Shown: one piece after another, positions 1-14,144 of the stretch | Position numbering within the stretch: position 1 is the first letter of the stretch | How the letters are laid out: every line of letters starts with the position of its first letter | Source of the DNA: Paramecium octaurelia | Taxonomy: Eukaryota; Ciliophora; Oligohymenophorea; Peniculida; Parameciidae | Assembly: GCA_905182995.1 (NCBI GenBank) | Contig: CAJJDP010000086.1 | Coordinates: forward strand, 50,144-114,143 | Length of the DNA: 64,000 nucleotides | Reading direction: 5' to 3' | Translations under genes and position numbers: made by a program | The notes under the pieces: model-generated | What the model saw: the letters and a program-made list of their open reading frames with translations, nothing else | Database searches by the model: none | What the model was told of the DNA's origin: nothing

Positions 1-905
1 GTGAGTTTTAATCCCAAAGTTTCAAACATTTTATTAGCCATATCCATATTTCCTTCCATAACAGCATTAGCCAATTTGCAGATTGGGTCCATGATGAAAG
101 CAACAAAGGCTCTCTTCATTGGTTTTCCTGATCCACTGACGCTGTCCTTTCTCCAGCATTTTCCTTCAGCATCAAAGTAATTGTCACCCCACAATCTTTC
201 TTATAATTTGAGTGGTTCAACCTTGAATTTGTTGGCATAGATTCTGGCAAATCTGGTGCATGAGAATGCCCAGCATTCCTTTCCTGAACCAAATGAGACT
301 GATCCGAGTTCTGGATGAACAAGGAGATCACCCATGTCTTCTTATTAATAGGTGTTGATGATGACATTGACCATATCAACGACTCTGACGAAGTTTTGAT
401 ACATTGTTTCACCATCATGCTTCAATTCCAAGATAGCTCTATCAATTTTGTTAACCATGACAACTGGCTTGATTTTCTCTTGCATAGCTTGTCTCAACAC
501 TGTTTCGGTTTAGACACAAACACCTTCAACACAATCAACGACGACTAAAGCTCCGTCTGTAACTCTTAAGGCAGCTGTGACTTCAGAACTGAAATCAACG
601 TGTCCTGGGGAATCGATCAAGTTGATCAAAAACTTTTCTAAGGTCTTATTGTCATAAATGTCATATTCATAATAAAGAGAAACACCAGTTGATTTGATTG
701 TAATACCTCTTTCCTTTTCGTCTTCTCTGGTATCTGTTGCTCTTGCATCACCAGCAACTTTGGAGGCGATAATACCAGCTTTGCATAACAATGAGTCTGT
801 GAGGGTTGATTTACCATGATCAACGTGTGCAATGACAGACATGTTTCTGATGTTGTCTTGTTTATCCATGATCTCTCTGATCTGATCCACTGAAAAATTT
901 ACCAT
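1..905 (-). CDS. eEF2: Translation elongation factor 2 (5' part; runs off the left edge)
   Basis: This is the GTPase that drives ribosomal translocation in the cytosol. The first ~300 residues are present and begin [20 protein letters not shown]. The P-loop AHVDHGKST is near residue 26, the switch II motif DSPGHVDF near 104 and the guanine-recognition NKID near 158. The start ATG (903-905 on the complement) is the only one that gives the canonical eukaryotic N-terminus. The frame contains several TAA/TAG codons where relatives have ordinary residues, which is direct evidence for the ciliate code. No intron is needed in the visible part. The next gene (threonyl-tRNA synthetase) is co-oriented, about 740 bp upstream of this start. 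Identity is very secure; only the C-terminal two thirds is missing. Confidence 0.97.
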
Positions 906-1645
906 GTGTTTTTAACTTTTTAAAAAAAAGATTTAAATTTCCCCATAATTAAATCGTGGTTTTATATTAAATGCGCATAAATAAAAAAAATTCAATAATA
1001 ATTAATATCTCACTAAAACGAGCAATCATTTTAATTCTTTAATAAAATAATTTTATTATTCATTAATATTATAATTATTCAAAGAAACTTAAGTTTATTT
1101 TTATCATTAAATTTTTATTTTCCATTTCATAAACAAAACTCTGCAAAGTATTTGAATCAAATCTTGGCCATTCCAAAGGTAACTGGCTCAGTCTGACATA
1201 CTGAATATATTTACAATGCAGATTTGGCAATTTACAATTCATGAACAAGATTTTTATTCATCTTAATTAAAAGTTTGTGTCTAACATTAAACTAATTATT
1301 ATGAGTAATTTATCATCCTTAAAGATGATGGATATTTTATTTAACTAGATAAATTTAGATTTATAAAGGTATATATTTATACTCTTGAAAAATTACTGAT
1401 ATAATTGTATTATAGTTTGTTATTAACAAAATGAAGCAGCATTTATTTGTATATATATAGTTTAGTTTAATATGAAAAGAAAAATATTGGTTTCTCAAAT
1501 GTATTTGAATAAAATTGAATAAGTTATCTTATTTTAAGCATTATTTCACAATTTATCTAAATAAATTCAAAGAAAATTAGAAGTATTTTACAAGAATTTC
1601 CAAATGAAAATTGTCGAATATGATATTATTAATAATAATTTTATT
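906..1645. other. AT-rich intergenic region between threonyl-tRNA synthetase and EF-2
   Basis: About 740 bp of very AT-rich DNA between two co-oriented genes. I see no coding frame with homology or codon structure and no RNA gene. It presumably holds the EF-2 promoter near its left end, but no specific element is recognisable. Confidence 0.6.
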
Positions 1646-4576
1646 TCATTCTTGCTTTTATTCTACTTATTCGACTTTTTCTGGTGCCTCATCCTTTTTA
1701 GTTAAATGAGCCATATATTTGTGCCATCTGATCAAATTTTATAGAGCAGGATCAATATCTTTTATTTTATCAAATTCATCGAAATCTCTCTTTCCAACAG
1801 AGTAGCCATCACCATCTAAAAACATCTTTTCTTGTAATTCATCATTCAATTTCAAATGGGAATCATCATGCTCATGTATTTAAACTTCCACATTAGATTT
1901 AGGTGGTTTTAAGGATTCAAAGAATTTACACAATTAAGGAATAGTTAATTTACCCTAGGATAATATAAAATTATAAATTACAATTCTAGTATTTTTTTCA
2001 CAATCTCTGACATCAATGACACCAGCTTTTACTTCTTCTTCACCAATAACTCCAACAAAGTTATAGTATTAGATTTGAGCATTACGAACCTTCTTAGCAA
2101 GAGTCTAATCAGATTCATCAGTACTAACAGTGTATCCTTCAAGTCTCAATCTTGCAGCAATCTTCTCAGCTACATCCTTATAATAAGCGGAAACTGGACA
2201 TAAGACTAATTATTTAGGTGATAACCAAAACGGCCACTTTCCTCCACATTATTCAGTCAAGACAGCAATCATTCTTTCCAATGATCCCAAAATAGCTCTA
2301 TGGACAATGACTGGTCTTGCAAATCCTGCCTTTAAATGATGATATCCCAATTCATATTTCTTTTCTAGATAATATAATAAATGAAGTAGTACCATGTAAG
2401 ACTTTGTGTAATTCATGTTGTGATAATCCTTGACTTGATCCAGATTCAATAATATCTTCAGGTAATTTTTATTTTTTGTGTTATTCTTATTACTATTATT
2501 ATTATGGTTCTTTTTATTATTTTTATTTTTTTTATTTCTTGAAATTCTACTCTTATGGAGCTTTTTCTTCAACGGGAACTTCAGCAGGCTATTATTAGGG
2601 ATGTTAAGGAGGAGTAGAAATATTATCAGTGTCTGAATGATGAGAAGCTTTTCTAACAACATCAATTATTTCTTATGCTACCTGAACTTATTCATTATGA
2701 AGTTATTCCTTATCCTATTAGACTTCTTAAACATCTTCACTGGCTCTGTATTACAAGTTAAATCTTTCAGGCAAATTGAAATCCAATTAAATGGTACCAC
2801 ATTAATGTTCTCTCTTGTAGGCATCATATAATTTGACATCAATTTTAGGTCCATAGAAAGCACCGTCTCCAGGATTGACTTCGAAAGGTTTTCCGAATTT
2901 CTTTAATCCTTATTCCAATTGATATTCAGCATTGTCCCAAACTTCTTTGGTTCCCAAGAATTTTTCAGGACGAGTACTCAAATACAATTTGAATTCAAAG
3001 CCAAAGAGTGAATAGATGTAACTTAAAAAGTCAAGACAACTCTTGATTTCTTCTTAGATTTGATCCATTCTACAGAAAATGTGTGCATCATCCTATTAGA
3101 AACGTCGAACTCTAGTCAATCCACTCAATGCACCATGTACTTCATTTCTGTGTAAGACACCAAAATCAGCAAATCTAACTGGTAAATCTCTGTAACTGTG
3201 TTGAATCATATCAAACATTAAACAATGTCCAGGACAATTCATTGGTTTTAATCCATATTCTCCTTCTTCACCCATATTGATGAAGAACAAGTTTTCCTTA
3301 TACTTATCATAATGTCCACTTATCTTCCATAGTTAAGCATTGAAAATGTTTGGTGAAATAACTTCTTAGTAACCTCTGATATAGTATTGTCTTCTTAGAA
3401 AGTTCATAAGAGTGTTGTAAATATGAGCACCACTTGGATAGAAGAAAGCTGATCCAGGAGACAATTGATGGAACAGATACAAGTTCTGTTTCTTACCTAC
3501 ATTTCTATGATCCCTTAGAGCCAATTCCTTTTAGATTTTGACATATTCATCCAACAATTTCTTACTGGGAAATGAAACACCATAAACTCTTTACAAATCA
3601 TCATTGGTGTTCTTACCCAACCAATAAGCAGCTGAGTTCTTGGTCACTTAAAATGCCTTAACATAACTAGTGTTGGGCAAATGTGGACCAGTACATAAGT
3701 CAATCAAATTACCACATTTGTAAGCAGTAGTCATAGCTCCTTCTGGGATCTTATTGGTAATCAGCTGTCTCTTAAATGGATTAGAGCCAAATAACTCTAA
3801 ACTAAAAGATAATGGTGATCAATTATACCATTCATCTTTGGTTAAGACTGCTCTTTAAAATTCTTACTTGGATGCTGCTAAATCTGAGGCAGCCTTCTCA
3901 ATTTTTACGTAATCATTCTGAGTTACCTTGTAATCTCCAATGTAACAATCATAAAAGAATCCACCATCTATTGCAGGACCAATGCATAAATGACATCCAT
4001 ATACTTCTTCCAATGCTGAACCCAAAATGTGGGCAGATGAGTGCCAAAATACTTCCTTTCCATTATTATCATCGAAACTCAACAATTCCAATTGGCAATC
4101 TCCTTCCAAAGGTCTAGTCAAATCCCAGATCACGTAATCTGGTTTCAAATTCAATGAGGATCCTTGTGATTGCTGATCTTCATGATCTACATCCACAAAA
4201 TCTATAGGTGTTCATAAGATAATTATACTTTTCTCAAATAAGTTATCGTACACAACTTTAGCAGCCACCATATTTTCAGCCAACTTCTTACTAATTCCTA
4301 CAGCAATCATCAATGGAGTAGTAACCCACTTTTTACCTAAGATCTTTAACTATACAACAAACCTTCTATTTTCTTTCCGTCCTTTAGGGTTATGGTGATT
4401 GGGGTTTTCTCTTTGGCTTCCAGTTCTGCTTTTTGACGTTGATATATTTCATTAAATAACTTCAATCTCTTTTCTTAATAAACAGGCTTTCCAATTTTAA
4501 AGGGTCCTCCGATCTTATTTCCAGATTAAACTATTTATCCTTCAGTAGCTTCTTTCAATCTCTATCCTTGTTGCAT
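1646..4576 (-). CDS. TARS: Cytosolic threonyl-tRNA synthetase with a large catalytic-domain insertion
   Basis: It charges tRNA-Thr and edits mischarged Ser. In order: a TGS domain (~40-150), an editing domain with HSSAH (~185) and CTGPH, a class II core with [25 protein letters not shown] (motif 2 region) and [12 protein letters not shown] (motif 3 region), then the anticodon-binding domain (FWLSPKQLVLCP). Five introns of 26-28 nt (around 1955-1981, 2365-2392, 3791-3817, 4203-4229, 4342-4367) bring the length to exactly 932 codons, so 931 aa against about 720 in animals. The surplus is an insertion of about 120 residues in the catalytic core and a C-terminal extension of about 75 residues ending EQVEQKQE. 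The start MQQGQRLKEAT is chosen because the frame carries straight into the TGS domain. Identity certain; exact intron edges are inferred. Confidence 0.95.
2327..2741 (-). other. Q/K/E-rich insertion inside the threonyl-tRNA synthetase catalytic domain
   Basis: Between the conserved strands [15 protein letters not shown] and [13 protein letters not shown], animal enzymes have about a dozen residues; here there are about 130. The segment starts SEDVQEVQQDKEQLHNEQ, has a Pro/Gln stretch (STPPQHPQQQP), a Lys/Gln stretch (KKQKKQKQQKEP) and a run of six or more Gln, and ends with the hydrophilic [15 protein letters not shown] before conservation resumes at [10 protein letters not shown] 28-nt intron lies at its 3' end (2365-2392 on the + strand). 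The frame is open throughout and flanks are intact on both sides, so this is a real in-frame insertion rather than a broken gene. Confidence 0.85.
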
Positions 4577-5460
4577 AATTAATTAAATTTATTTAAAATT
4601 TTCCTCAAATCATTGTATTCACACACTTGTAAAATTCTTTCATATTAAAATTAAGTAATTCTTACATAATTAAAATACAGCATATAATTGAATTTTAGAT
4701 AAATTGTGATAACATATTACAAGGCACATTTAATAAAATGATAATTATATAGAATATAGAGTCAGAAAATTTCCAATAATTAAATAGAATATTACAAAAA
4801 GTCAGAGTATGTGCATATTTAACACTCAAAATTAAACAAATATAATAATAGTTAAATTTTAATGACAACATAGCACCAAGTAAAGTTAGCATAAATCAAA
4901 ATACTATCCTTAATGTTATTATTTTTTGAAGATAATATCAAAGCTTTCAGATCAGTTGTACACTGACAATTATTGAGTATCATCAAATTTCACCCTCAAA
5001 TGACAATCCTCATTTAATATTGCCATATTGTCAAAAATAAAGATACTGAAATTTCTATATAGATTTTTATACTTTTAAAATAAAATTTATATGTAATTAA
5101 TATAATGAAATTGAATTTAGATATATTTTTAATCGTCGTTCCTTAGATTTAGTTGATTTAGATATATTTTTCAGGATTATTACTCGAAAACCAAATTTGA
5201 GGGTGGTTTTACATCTTCAAATGATTTGAGGAGTCTATTTTCAAAGAAAATTGATAAAATCTATTTGAAACAGTAATTAGTATTTCAAAAATTATTTTAA
5301 TTTCTCATTAGAACTTACATCAATTCATTTTTTAATTGAAAATAGCGACCAGTACAGAATAAATAATTGTTTCTGTATTTAATAAACTGCCTTAACAATA
5401 TATGCTAAAACTCCTATAAAGAATAAATTAATTAATATTGAAAAAAGTTTATATTAATTG
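4577..5460. other. AT-rich divergent intergenic region
   Basis: About 880 bp between the divergent threonyl-tRNA synthetase and the small gene at 5461. Only short chance frames are present. It must carry promoters for both neighbours, but I recognise no element. Confidence 0.55.
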
Positions 5461-5985
5461 ATGTCTTTTCGAAAAACTACCTTCTCTTAATACTCTAGTA
5501 ATGTCTTACAGCTTGACTTCGAGCCAGAAACTTAATCTGCCAAAACTCTTCAGAGATCCAATTATAACATAACCAACTCCCCTCAGGGTAACCTAGATAG
5601 TCTTGACAGTTTGCTTGATTAAAAGTCTTCCAAGAAATCGCGCTTCTTTTTTAGCCAAAAAATTGAAAGTGAAGAGAACTTTCAATATTTAAAGACAGAA
5701 AGGGATTTGTAATAGAAGGAAGTAAAAGAAGTTCGGCCTTTTCGCTTTAGAAGGAGGGAAATCCATACAAAAATTGATTTAGATGATAAGAATGATGTAG
5801 ATGAATTTTTTACTGGAGTGGAAATACCAAGAATAAGCTAATAAGCTTAAAAATAAAATCCATATCAATTAGTGACCTTCACTGATTATGTAGAAAACAT
5901 TTATGGAAAAGATTGGTTTTAATAAAGAGAGAGGAAATTCAAGAGATAAATCACAGTTTAAGATTTCTTTGATACCCCATGTTGA
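5461..5985 (+). CDS. Uncharacterised hydrophilic protein, 174 aa
   Basis: An intronless open frame of 175 codons starting MSFRKTTFSQYSSNVLQLDF and ending DFFDTPC before TGA. The start is the first ATG after a TGA-bearing AT-rich stretch. The protein is polar and rich in Ser, Gln, Lys and Arg, with a basic centre (PFRFRRREIHTKID) followed by an acidic patch (DLDDKNDVDEFF). No membrane segment or recognised domain is visible. Its length is well above the chance expectation, and base composition is richer in G+C than the DNA around it, supporting a real gene. Function unknown. The same frame runs on after the TGA to about 6170, so a longer ancestral protein is possible. Confidence 0.6.
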
Positions 5986-7354
5986 CTTTTATTATTTATT
6001 AAAAAATGTAATATATTCCATTTTCACCATTATTCGACATTTGATTTTTGTCATAATTATCAAAAAAAAATTGAGATTACTTATTGGATGATATTCAAAG
6101 ATCTTTATTAGAAAAGATAAATCCATATTCCGAAAAGACTTCCTTATTATAATGTACTCTCCAAAACTGATTGAACTATCAACAATTCCTGAGTCTTTTT
6201 AAAATTGATTCAAGAATCCAATTCTCGATTTGCCATTACCAGAACCCTATCAAAAATATGATCTTCTTCAATAAGTGTAGTGAATAATTCAAAAAAATGA
6301 TTGCATCGCTTACAAACTATTAAAAACCAAATTTATTTCAGCTAGAATTAGTTTTTTTGTTAAATTGAAGAATTATTTATTCTACTTTAAGCTAGATTGT
6401 CCTTTATTTTGAGTTCTTAACCTTTAGAATGTGATTAAAACCTCTTTCAAAAATTTAAGTGATCAATATAATTTGTATTAATAATAATTATCATAATTAT
6501 ACAAAAATAACATAAAGATATATTTGATATTTCATTTGTTATTTTAAGAAGAGTTTAATTTCAAAATATACAATAGGGTTGAATGTATACATTGATTATA
6601 ACAATTATTAGCATTACTATATTATTAAAAGATTAATTTGTTTTAACTTAATTCAATGGTTAATTTTTTAAGCTTTGTAGTTAGCTTAATATAAAGAAAT
6701 CGCATACAAAAAGCAACTCAATATTATAAAACTATATCATTAAAAATATGGTGATCTTATTATTTCTTCAAGAACTCTCTAGATGTATTGGATTAAATCG
6801 GTTAGAATCAAAATTAGCTTAAAAATATTCATTATAATTAATAATTGTTATATAAAATGTATAATAAAAGATATTCAATATAGAAGGTTAATTTAAGAAA
6901 AGATGATAGATCTGAAATCCTTTATGAATGATTATAATTGATTTTGGATTATGATCACAACCAATAAAATTCTGCGATCAGATTTTACTATTCAATTAAT
7001 TTATTGACAAGCATTTAATAGTATTTAAATTTGATATGTGGGGGGAGCACTAATAATAAATTTTGGATGTCTTTAAGTTCGTCTTTAATGGACATTAAGA
7101 ATAGGTGTAAAATTATGAGAGAAAGTTGAGGAATAGCTGAAGAACCAAATCAGAATAATCAACAAATATCAAGAAATCAAGGGTATTGAGAGAGGTTACA
7201 AATGATTGGAGTTATTGATTATTTCATAAAATTGAATTTAGATATATGCAACAATTTTAAATTAAAACTCTTTGATATTATGTTGTTATGCTATATTTCA
7301 TAGGACTTAATTCTATAAATTCAGGTTTATTTTATAATTTAAACAATATAAAAA
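5986..7354. other. AT-rich region without a supported gene
   Basis: About 1.37 kb with only short frames. Between 6087 and 6395 one frame reads for about 100 codons with a single TGA, and the preceding gene's frame reads on past its stop for about 60 codons, so some decayed coding sequence may lie here. Nothing could be joined by plausible introns. From 6400 to 7350 the sequence is simple and AT-rich, and I see no feature. Confidence 0.4.
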
Positions 7355-9729
7355 ATGAGTTAAGGAATGAATAATAATTCTCAATTACCGCTTATGAGTA
7401 TTCCACAAGATTTGGATATTTACTAAATGATTTTGAGGTATGGCAATGATCTTATTTATAACATACTAATAAATTATTGATATCCGTATATTTATTTGAT
7501 AGGCTTATGATTATATTAGTTAACAGCAACATCCATTGTATAAAGCATTACTTACTTCCAAATTATAATAGCTATGTTAAGCATAGCTACTGCAAAATCT
7601 ACCCTAAAGTTTGAACTTTAACAATTCCTCCAAGGATCTCTTTCCGATCCCCAATATGCTAAGTAAGCTAACATTTATATCCCTGTCTCTCATTTATATA
7701 CCATATATATGAATTATTTGCCATAATTATGTAGATGTCCTGTCAATGAATAAACCGATGGAACTGGATCAATACTTTTCCAATTCAACACAATTTTTGT
7801 AATAGGCCAACTTCCTGAGCCCATTTTCTGTGCAACAAATGAATTTCAACTAAAAGTAAAAAAACAACGTTGATAATCCAATTACAGTTGATGACGATGA
7901 ACCATAACAAGATTAAAAAAAATGTCACAATCCACTATGCAAGAATGTGGGTGACAAAAAGATTAAGTCAAAAAAGAATGATGTCTTATTCTTTTGTGAT
8001 AAATGCTCCAAATTATATAATAAAGGAAACTATTGTGATTTTTGTGAATAAGTACCAATTTTCATCTAACTTTTTAAAGGTTTATGGGTCCTATGATGAT
8101 GAGGCAGGCTGGATCCAATGCGATACTTGTCAAAAGTGGGTAACAAGATTGTTTTATAAATTAGAATCATATTGCATGTGAATAAAAAAATAGGAATTAA
8201 AATATTCAAATAGAATTTGAGACTAGTCAATATCATTGTTTGAGTTGTTCCAAAAATATCAAGAAACCTAAAATAATTAAAAAAGTTGAAGAACCTCCAG
8301 TCGTGAAATAACGTGCAATTATAGAATAAGAAGATTGTAGAAACAGGGAAAAAAACATTACTTTTGTTGCAACCAAAGATAATAAAATTTAATACAGTAT
8401 TCAAGAGAATCTAAATTATAGCATTTCGATTCAATTTAATGGATGATGAAATCAAGTAAGATTTAGATTAATTGAGAAATTCAACAAAAAAAAAACCAAA
8501 AATTTAATAATCATCTCCACCAAAAATCTAATAAAACACCCAAACTTAATAACCTACTCAAACTCAATAGCAATAAACCCAATAAGAAGTAAAATATTTT
8601 TAATCACACTTAGAGCTAAGAGACTTCATTCGCCAATAGAAATTTAAGAAGAAGAATTAATTAAAAAATCAACTATAGAGATTTGATTGGGGAGTATTGA
8701 AATTTATAATATTTCAGTCATTTATAAATTCAATCTAATTTAATATTAATATTAATGCTTAAACTATAGGAGAAGAAGAAAATTATAGAAATTTTAAATA
8801 ATCCAATTTCTTATTGTAATAGACCTACTAAAAGCTCCTCTACATACAACCCTTAACCTATAGAATAGTTGGTCTTTAACCGAAGCTTGCTTAGAGTCTA
8901 CGGATATTAAAAACCACAAACCCAGCAGAGAAATAGAAGAAAATTCAATTTGAAATAGTTAGAAGTAACCCAAGATATTGAAAACAATAAATAAATTGTA
9001 GAATTGTTAAAACGAGACTACTCAACAAAATCCAATGTTGAAAAATAATCATCTTTCAAAAAAGAACAGTTAGAAAAAAGATGCAACACTACAACAAATA
9101 ATAGATTCTTTTAATTGAATTCGATGATCAACAATAAGAGGAACACTAACATTTCAAGAGTTGTTGAATAATAAAATGATAGCCAAAAATAAAGATATTA
9201 GATGCTTCATCTGAATTTTATTAAAACCTAAAAATAATATTAGAATATTTATGGAATACCATTATCGGAATTTCTTTTAGAGCATAAGTTTTTGACCTTA
9301 ATTCATTAGCAATTATTGATAATTTTATTGATGGTCTTCTAAATAGATTGTACTAATATATACGAAGTAGTAACTTATAAATAATATAAACTCTTTAAAT
9401 AAGTTATAATTTGGAAAGATTTATCCATTATTGAATTAGTTGATAAAATTTCATAGATTTTTGAAAATATTACTGGAGGAGATTTGCTTAATATCATTCA
9501 TTTAATGGCTTAAATCTAACCTTACAAATACAATGGTAGGTAAAAATTAAATAGAGATATGCAATTATTAAATAAAACTATTTAAGATTTAGAATATAAA
9601 TGTATAGAACATGTTTTATAATAAGGAAATTTAAATATACAAATTGATATTACTAAATTAAAAAAACTATTTTATAATTAAATTATTAATATTAATACAT
9701 TTATCGACTTATTATCCGGATAATTTTGA
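7355..9729 (+). CDS. Extended PHD-finger protein (trithorax/ATX-like zinc module)
   Basis: The recognisable part is a zinc module with CDKC, then YNKGNYCDFC, then WIQCDTC, WNHIACE and HCLSC. This order of three CxxC pairs before HxxC and a final CxxC matches the extended PHD finger found in KMT2/ATX-type chromatin proteins; there is no SET domain. Introns of about 28 nt (from 8050) and 25 nt (from 8158) split the module, and a 25-nt intron (from 8396) joins it to a Gln/Thr-rich linker. The C-terminal ~300 residues are polar and end LLSGQF at a TGA. The N-terminal exon MSQGMNNNSQLPLMSIPQDL is Gln-rich. I could not place one junction near 8690-8770 or the first intron (7440-7505). Likely a nuclear histone-reading protein; target unknown. 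Confidence 0.75.
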
Positions 9730-9755
9730 TTATAAATACATATAATATATAAATT

Positions 9756-10940
9756 TCAAATTTACTACCTACACAAAGGACATTTATTATTAATATTATA
9801 CCACTTTTATAAACATAGTTAATGAAAAGTGTGTTTGCATTCTCGAATTTAACTCGCAATCTCATTTTCAATAACTAATTTTAGGCAAATGCTGCACTCT
9901 ACTTTTTCATCTTTTATTATAAATTATTAAGTTCTCAATTTCTTTATCATAATATTATCAAAAGGAAATATGATTTTTGATGTATCATACCTTCTATCAG
10001 TTTCTTATTTCTATAACCCATTCCTCATTTAATTTATATATATGCAATTAATTATAACAATAAATGTATTTATTTATATGAATAAATAATTTCCAAAAAT
10101 TGAAATAGATATCTGTCACTGATAATTAATTGAGAATGTCCCATTATCTCTTATTGTCTTATTTGGGAACATAATCAATAAAATTAAGTGATAATATGGC
10201 ACCTTTAGGAAAATATTAGACATTTTTGATTATGCGGTTCATTAATTTTTGATTGCAAATCATCAGCAAAGTTTCTTAATAAATTAGTTTATCTTTTTTT
10301 GCCTTTGAAATCAACACAATTTACAAAGCTTTCTATTATCAAATAGTTATATGCTTAAATTTTTGAGTAATTTTTAATAGCTGATTCTCTAATAATAATA
10401 AATTATTCTCGATATTTTGTAATTTATGAATTTCAAGTTACAAATGGGATAAATAGGAACGTAAAATTTTATTAATATTAATATTAAATCAATGGATGAA
10501 AGAAGGGCTACGTTTATGTTTTTTATAAAACTATAGTATATCTATATCATTAATACTTCTTCAACAAATTACGCCAATTATTTAGACTCTTTCAATATTT
10601 AATTGTATTTCATTTATTATTGAGCATATGTATTTATAATATATTATTCTTATTAAAATTCTTGAGATTCTTTTCGTAAATCAAGGAACCTTTTTTTGGG
10701 AGGAACATACCATTTATTATAATCCTTAATATTTTTCCTGGGAGATATCTTAGTGTATTGTTTAGCTGAATCCTGAGCTTATGATTCTAAGGAATATAGG
10801 GATTAAGCTCTATTTTATTTCGGAATGAATAGCGATTGATTGATTAATTAATTAATTTAATCGAACTAAATAGGTTGAGTTTATCTTCTATCAATTGGGG
10901 GAAGCAAAGTTGCCTATTGTTTTTTTATGTTGTTTTTCAT
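9756..10940 (-). pseudogene. RING-H2 protein gene, probably decayed
   Basis: The 5' part starts MKNNIKKQQATLLPPIDRRQ, continues through a Lys/Gln-rich region, one 26-nt intron and a coiled coil (SHLQLEIHKLQNIENNLLLL). The 3' end is a clear RING-H2 domain: CSIC, then ECKHTFHQLC, then CPLCR, the type of E3 ubiquitin ligases. Between them the frame is open and protein-like but contains in-frame TGA codons at about 10489-10491, 10339-10341 and 9997-9999, and needs one frame change before the RING. I found no GT...AG intron that removes these. The last 90 codons (9756-10028, starting MRNGLQKQETDRR) could still make a small RING protein. It sits 26 bp from the stop of the convergent PHD gene. A pseudogene is the simplest reading; sequence errors are the alternative. 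Confidence 0.6.
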
Positions 10941-11662
10941 AATAATTTATTTTATTAATAGTTTTATATAGATAATAAAAATAAGGTTAAAAATAATTCT
11001 TAATTTTTAGACTCGCTAATATAATTTACTTTGAAATTTTTGTTCCTATTTGTATTTGTATACTGCATTTCTAATAATAATTTTAAATTTAATATCAATA
11101 GTGCTTCTTAATATTAGTTAATTGCTAAGTGGAGAATCAGAATAGGAATTTAAGATAACATTTAATCTATATTATTCTAAATAGTTCAAATTAAATGTAA
11201 ATATATTAAATTAATCAAAATGCAGACTTAAGTTAAATCAATTAAGTATATAAGTGCTTTATTTTCATATTTTTCATCATAATAGAGTAGAAGGATGAAT
11301 AGCCATAGGTAATGTATCCTAAAACAAAAGATAAAAATGATAATGATTGCATTTTACATAACCTAAATTGAATTAAAAGATATTAACTGAACAATTAGAT
11401 TAGAGTGGGAAATTTAAATTATTTATTGAAAGGATGAAGCATTCAGTGTATAGATGTGTATTTCTATATCAATAAAGAATGATCATATATTCAGTTCTTA
11501 ATTATTTTAGATTTTAAATATATAATACTGTTATTAATATCAAATTTAGTGTAAATTAGATTGAATTCAAATTAATAAAATCAATCTAAGATCAAATTAG
11601 AGTGTGATAAATATGTAAGAACTTATGAATAGATAATTATATATTATAATAATATAAGGAAA
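10941..11662. other. AT-rich intergenic region
   Basis: About 720 bp between the decayed RING gene and Rab6. One short frame at 11220 (57 codons) has no support beyond an ATG. The first contig-overlap copy begins at 11552. Nothing else seen. Confidence 0.5.
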
Positions 11663-12420
<758 letters not shown>

Positions 12421-12622
12421 TTAAATTAAGTAATTAATCGAAAGTTAAAGAATTATAAACAACAACGTAAATTGACCTTAATGATGGGTTTAGTTTCATT
12501 AATTAAAGATTGTAAGGGGAAACATGAATGATTCCTCATCTCTTTTTTATCAACTAAATATGGTTATTCGTCAAAGAATTTAAAAATAATGATATGAAAA
12601 TACATAAATGTGAATAATATGT

Positions 12623-12847
12623 TCATTTTTTTTTCCAATCATGATCTTCTTTAAAGAATATTCCTAATATAAAGGCAACGCAACAAAATCCAAAGACAAT
12701 CCAAAAGACTCCTCCATAACCTATCTTTGGTTCTCCAAATTTGTACAATAGATATCCCAACATATTAGATAGACCAATAACAAAGAATAAACCACCATAG
12801 ATAATAGGTCCCACCTTTAAAATAATTTAATATTATACCTTATGACC
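12623..12847 (-). CDS. MFS transporter, 3' end only (duplicate fragment cut by the N)
   Basis: The last exon of the transporter annotated at 13920-15516, ending KEDHDWKKK. It is cut at the N of 12848, exactly where the contig ends. It is not a separate gene or a biological truncation. Confidence 0.9.
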
Positions 12848-12848
12848 N

Positions 12849-14144
<1,296 letters not shown>

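Noticed and set aside
2249-2665. A Leu/Asn-rich 138-residue standard-code protein
   Set aside because: Only its end ([13 protein letters not shown]) is in the real frame; the rest is out of frame with the synthetase once the 28-nt intron is recognised.
2638-2666. A GTA...TAG stretch of about 29 nt inside the threonyl-tRNA synthetase insert as an intron
   Set aside because: Removing it shifts the frame and brings an early TGA, while leaving it in keeps the whole insert open and in frame with motif 3.
6480-7300. Possible RNA genes in the AT-rich gap
   Set aside because: I found no tRNA-like cloverleaf, no GC-rich hairpin and no box motifs that I could support by eye.
11220-11390. A 57-codon frame (MQTQVKSIKYISALF) between the RING and Rab6 genes
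   Set aside because: With TGA as the only stop in AT-rich DNA such lengths arise by chance, and there is no domain, intron closure or neighbour context.
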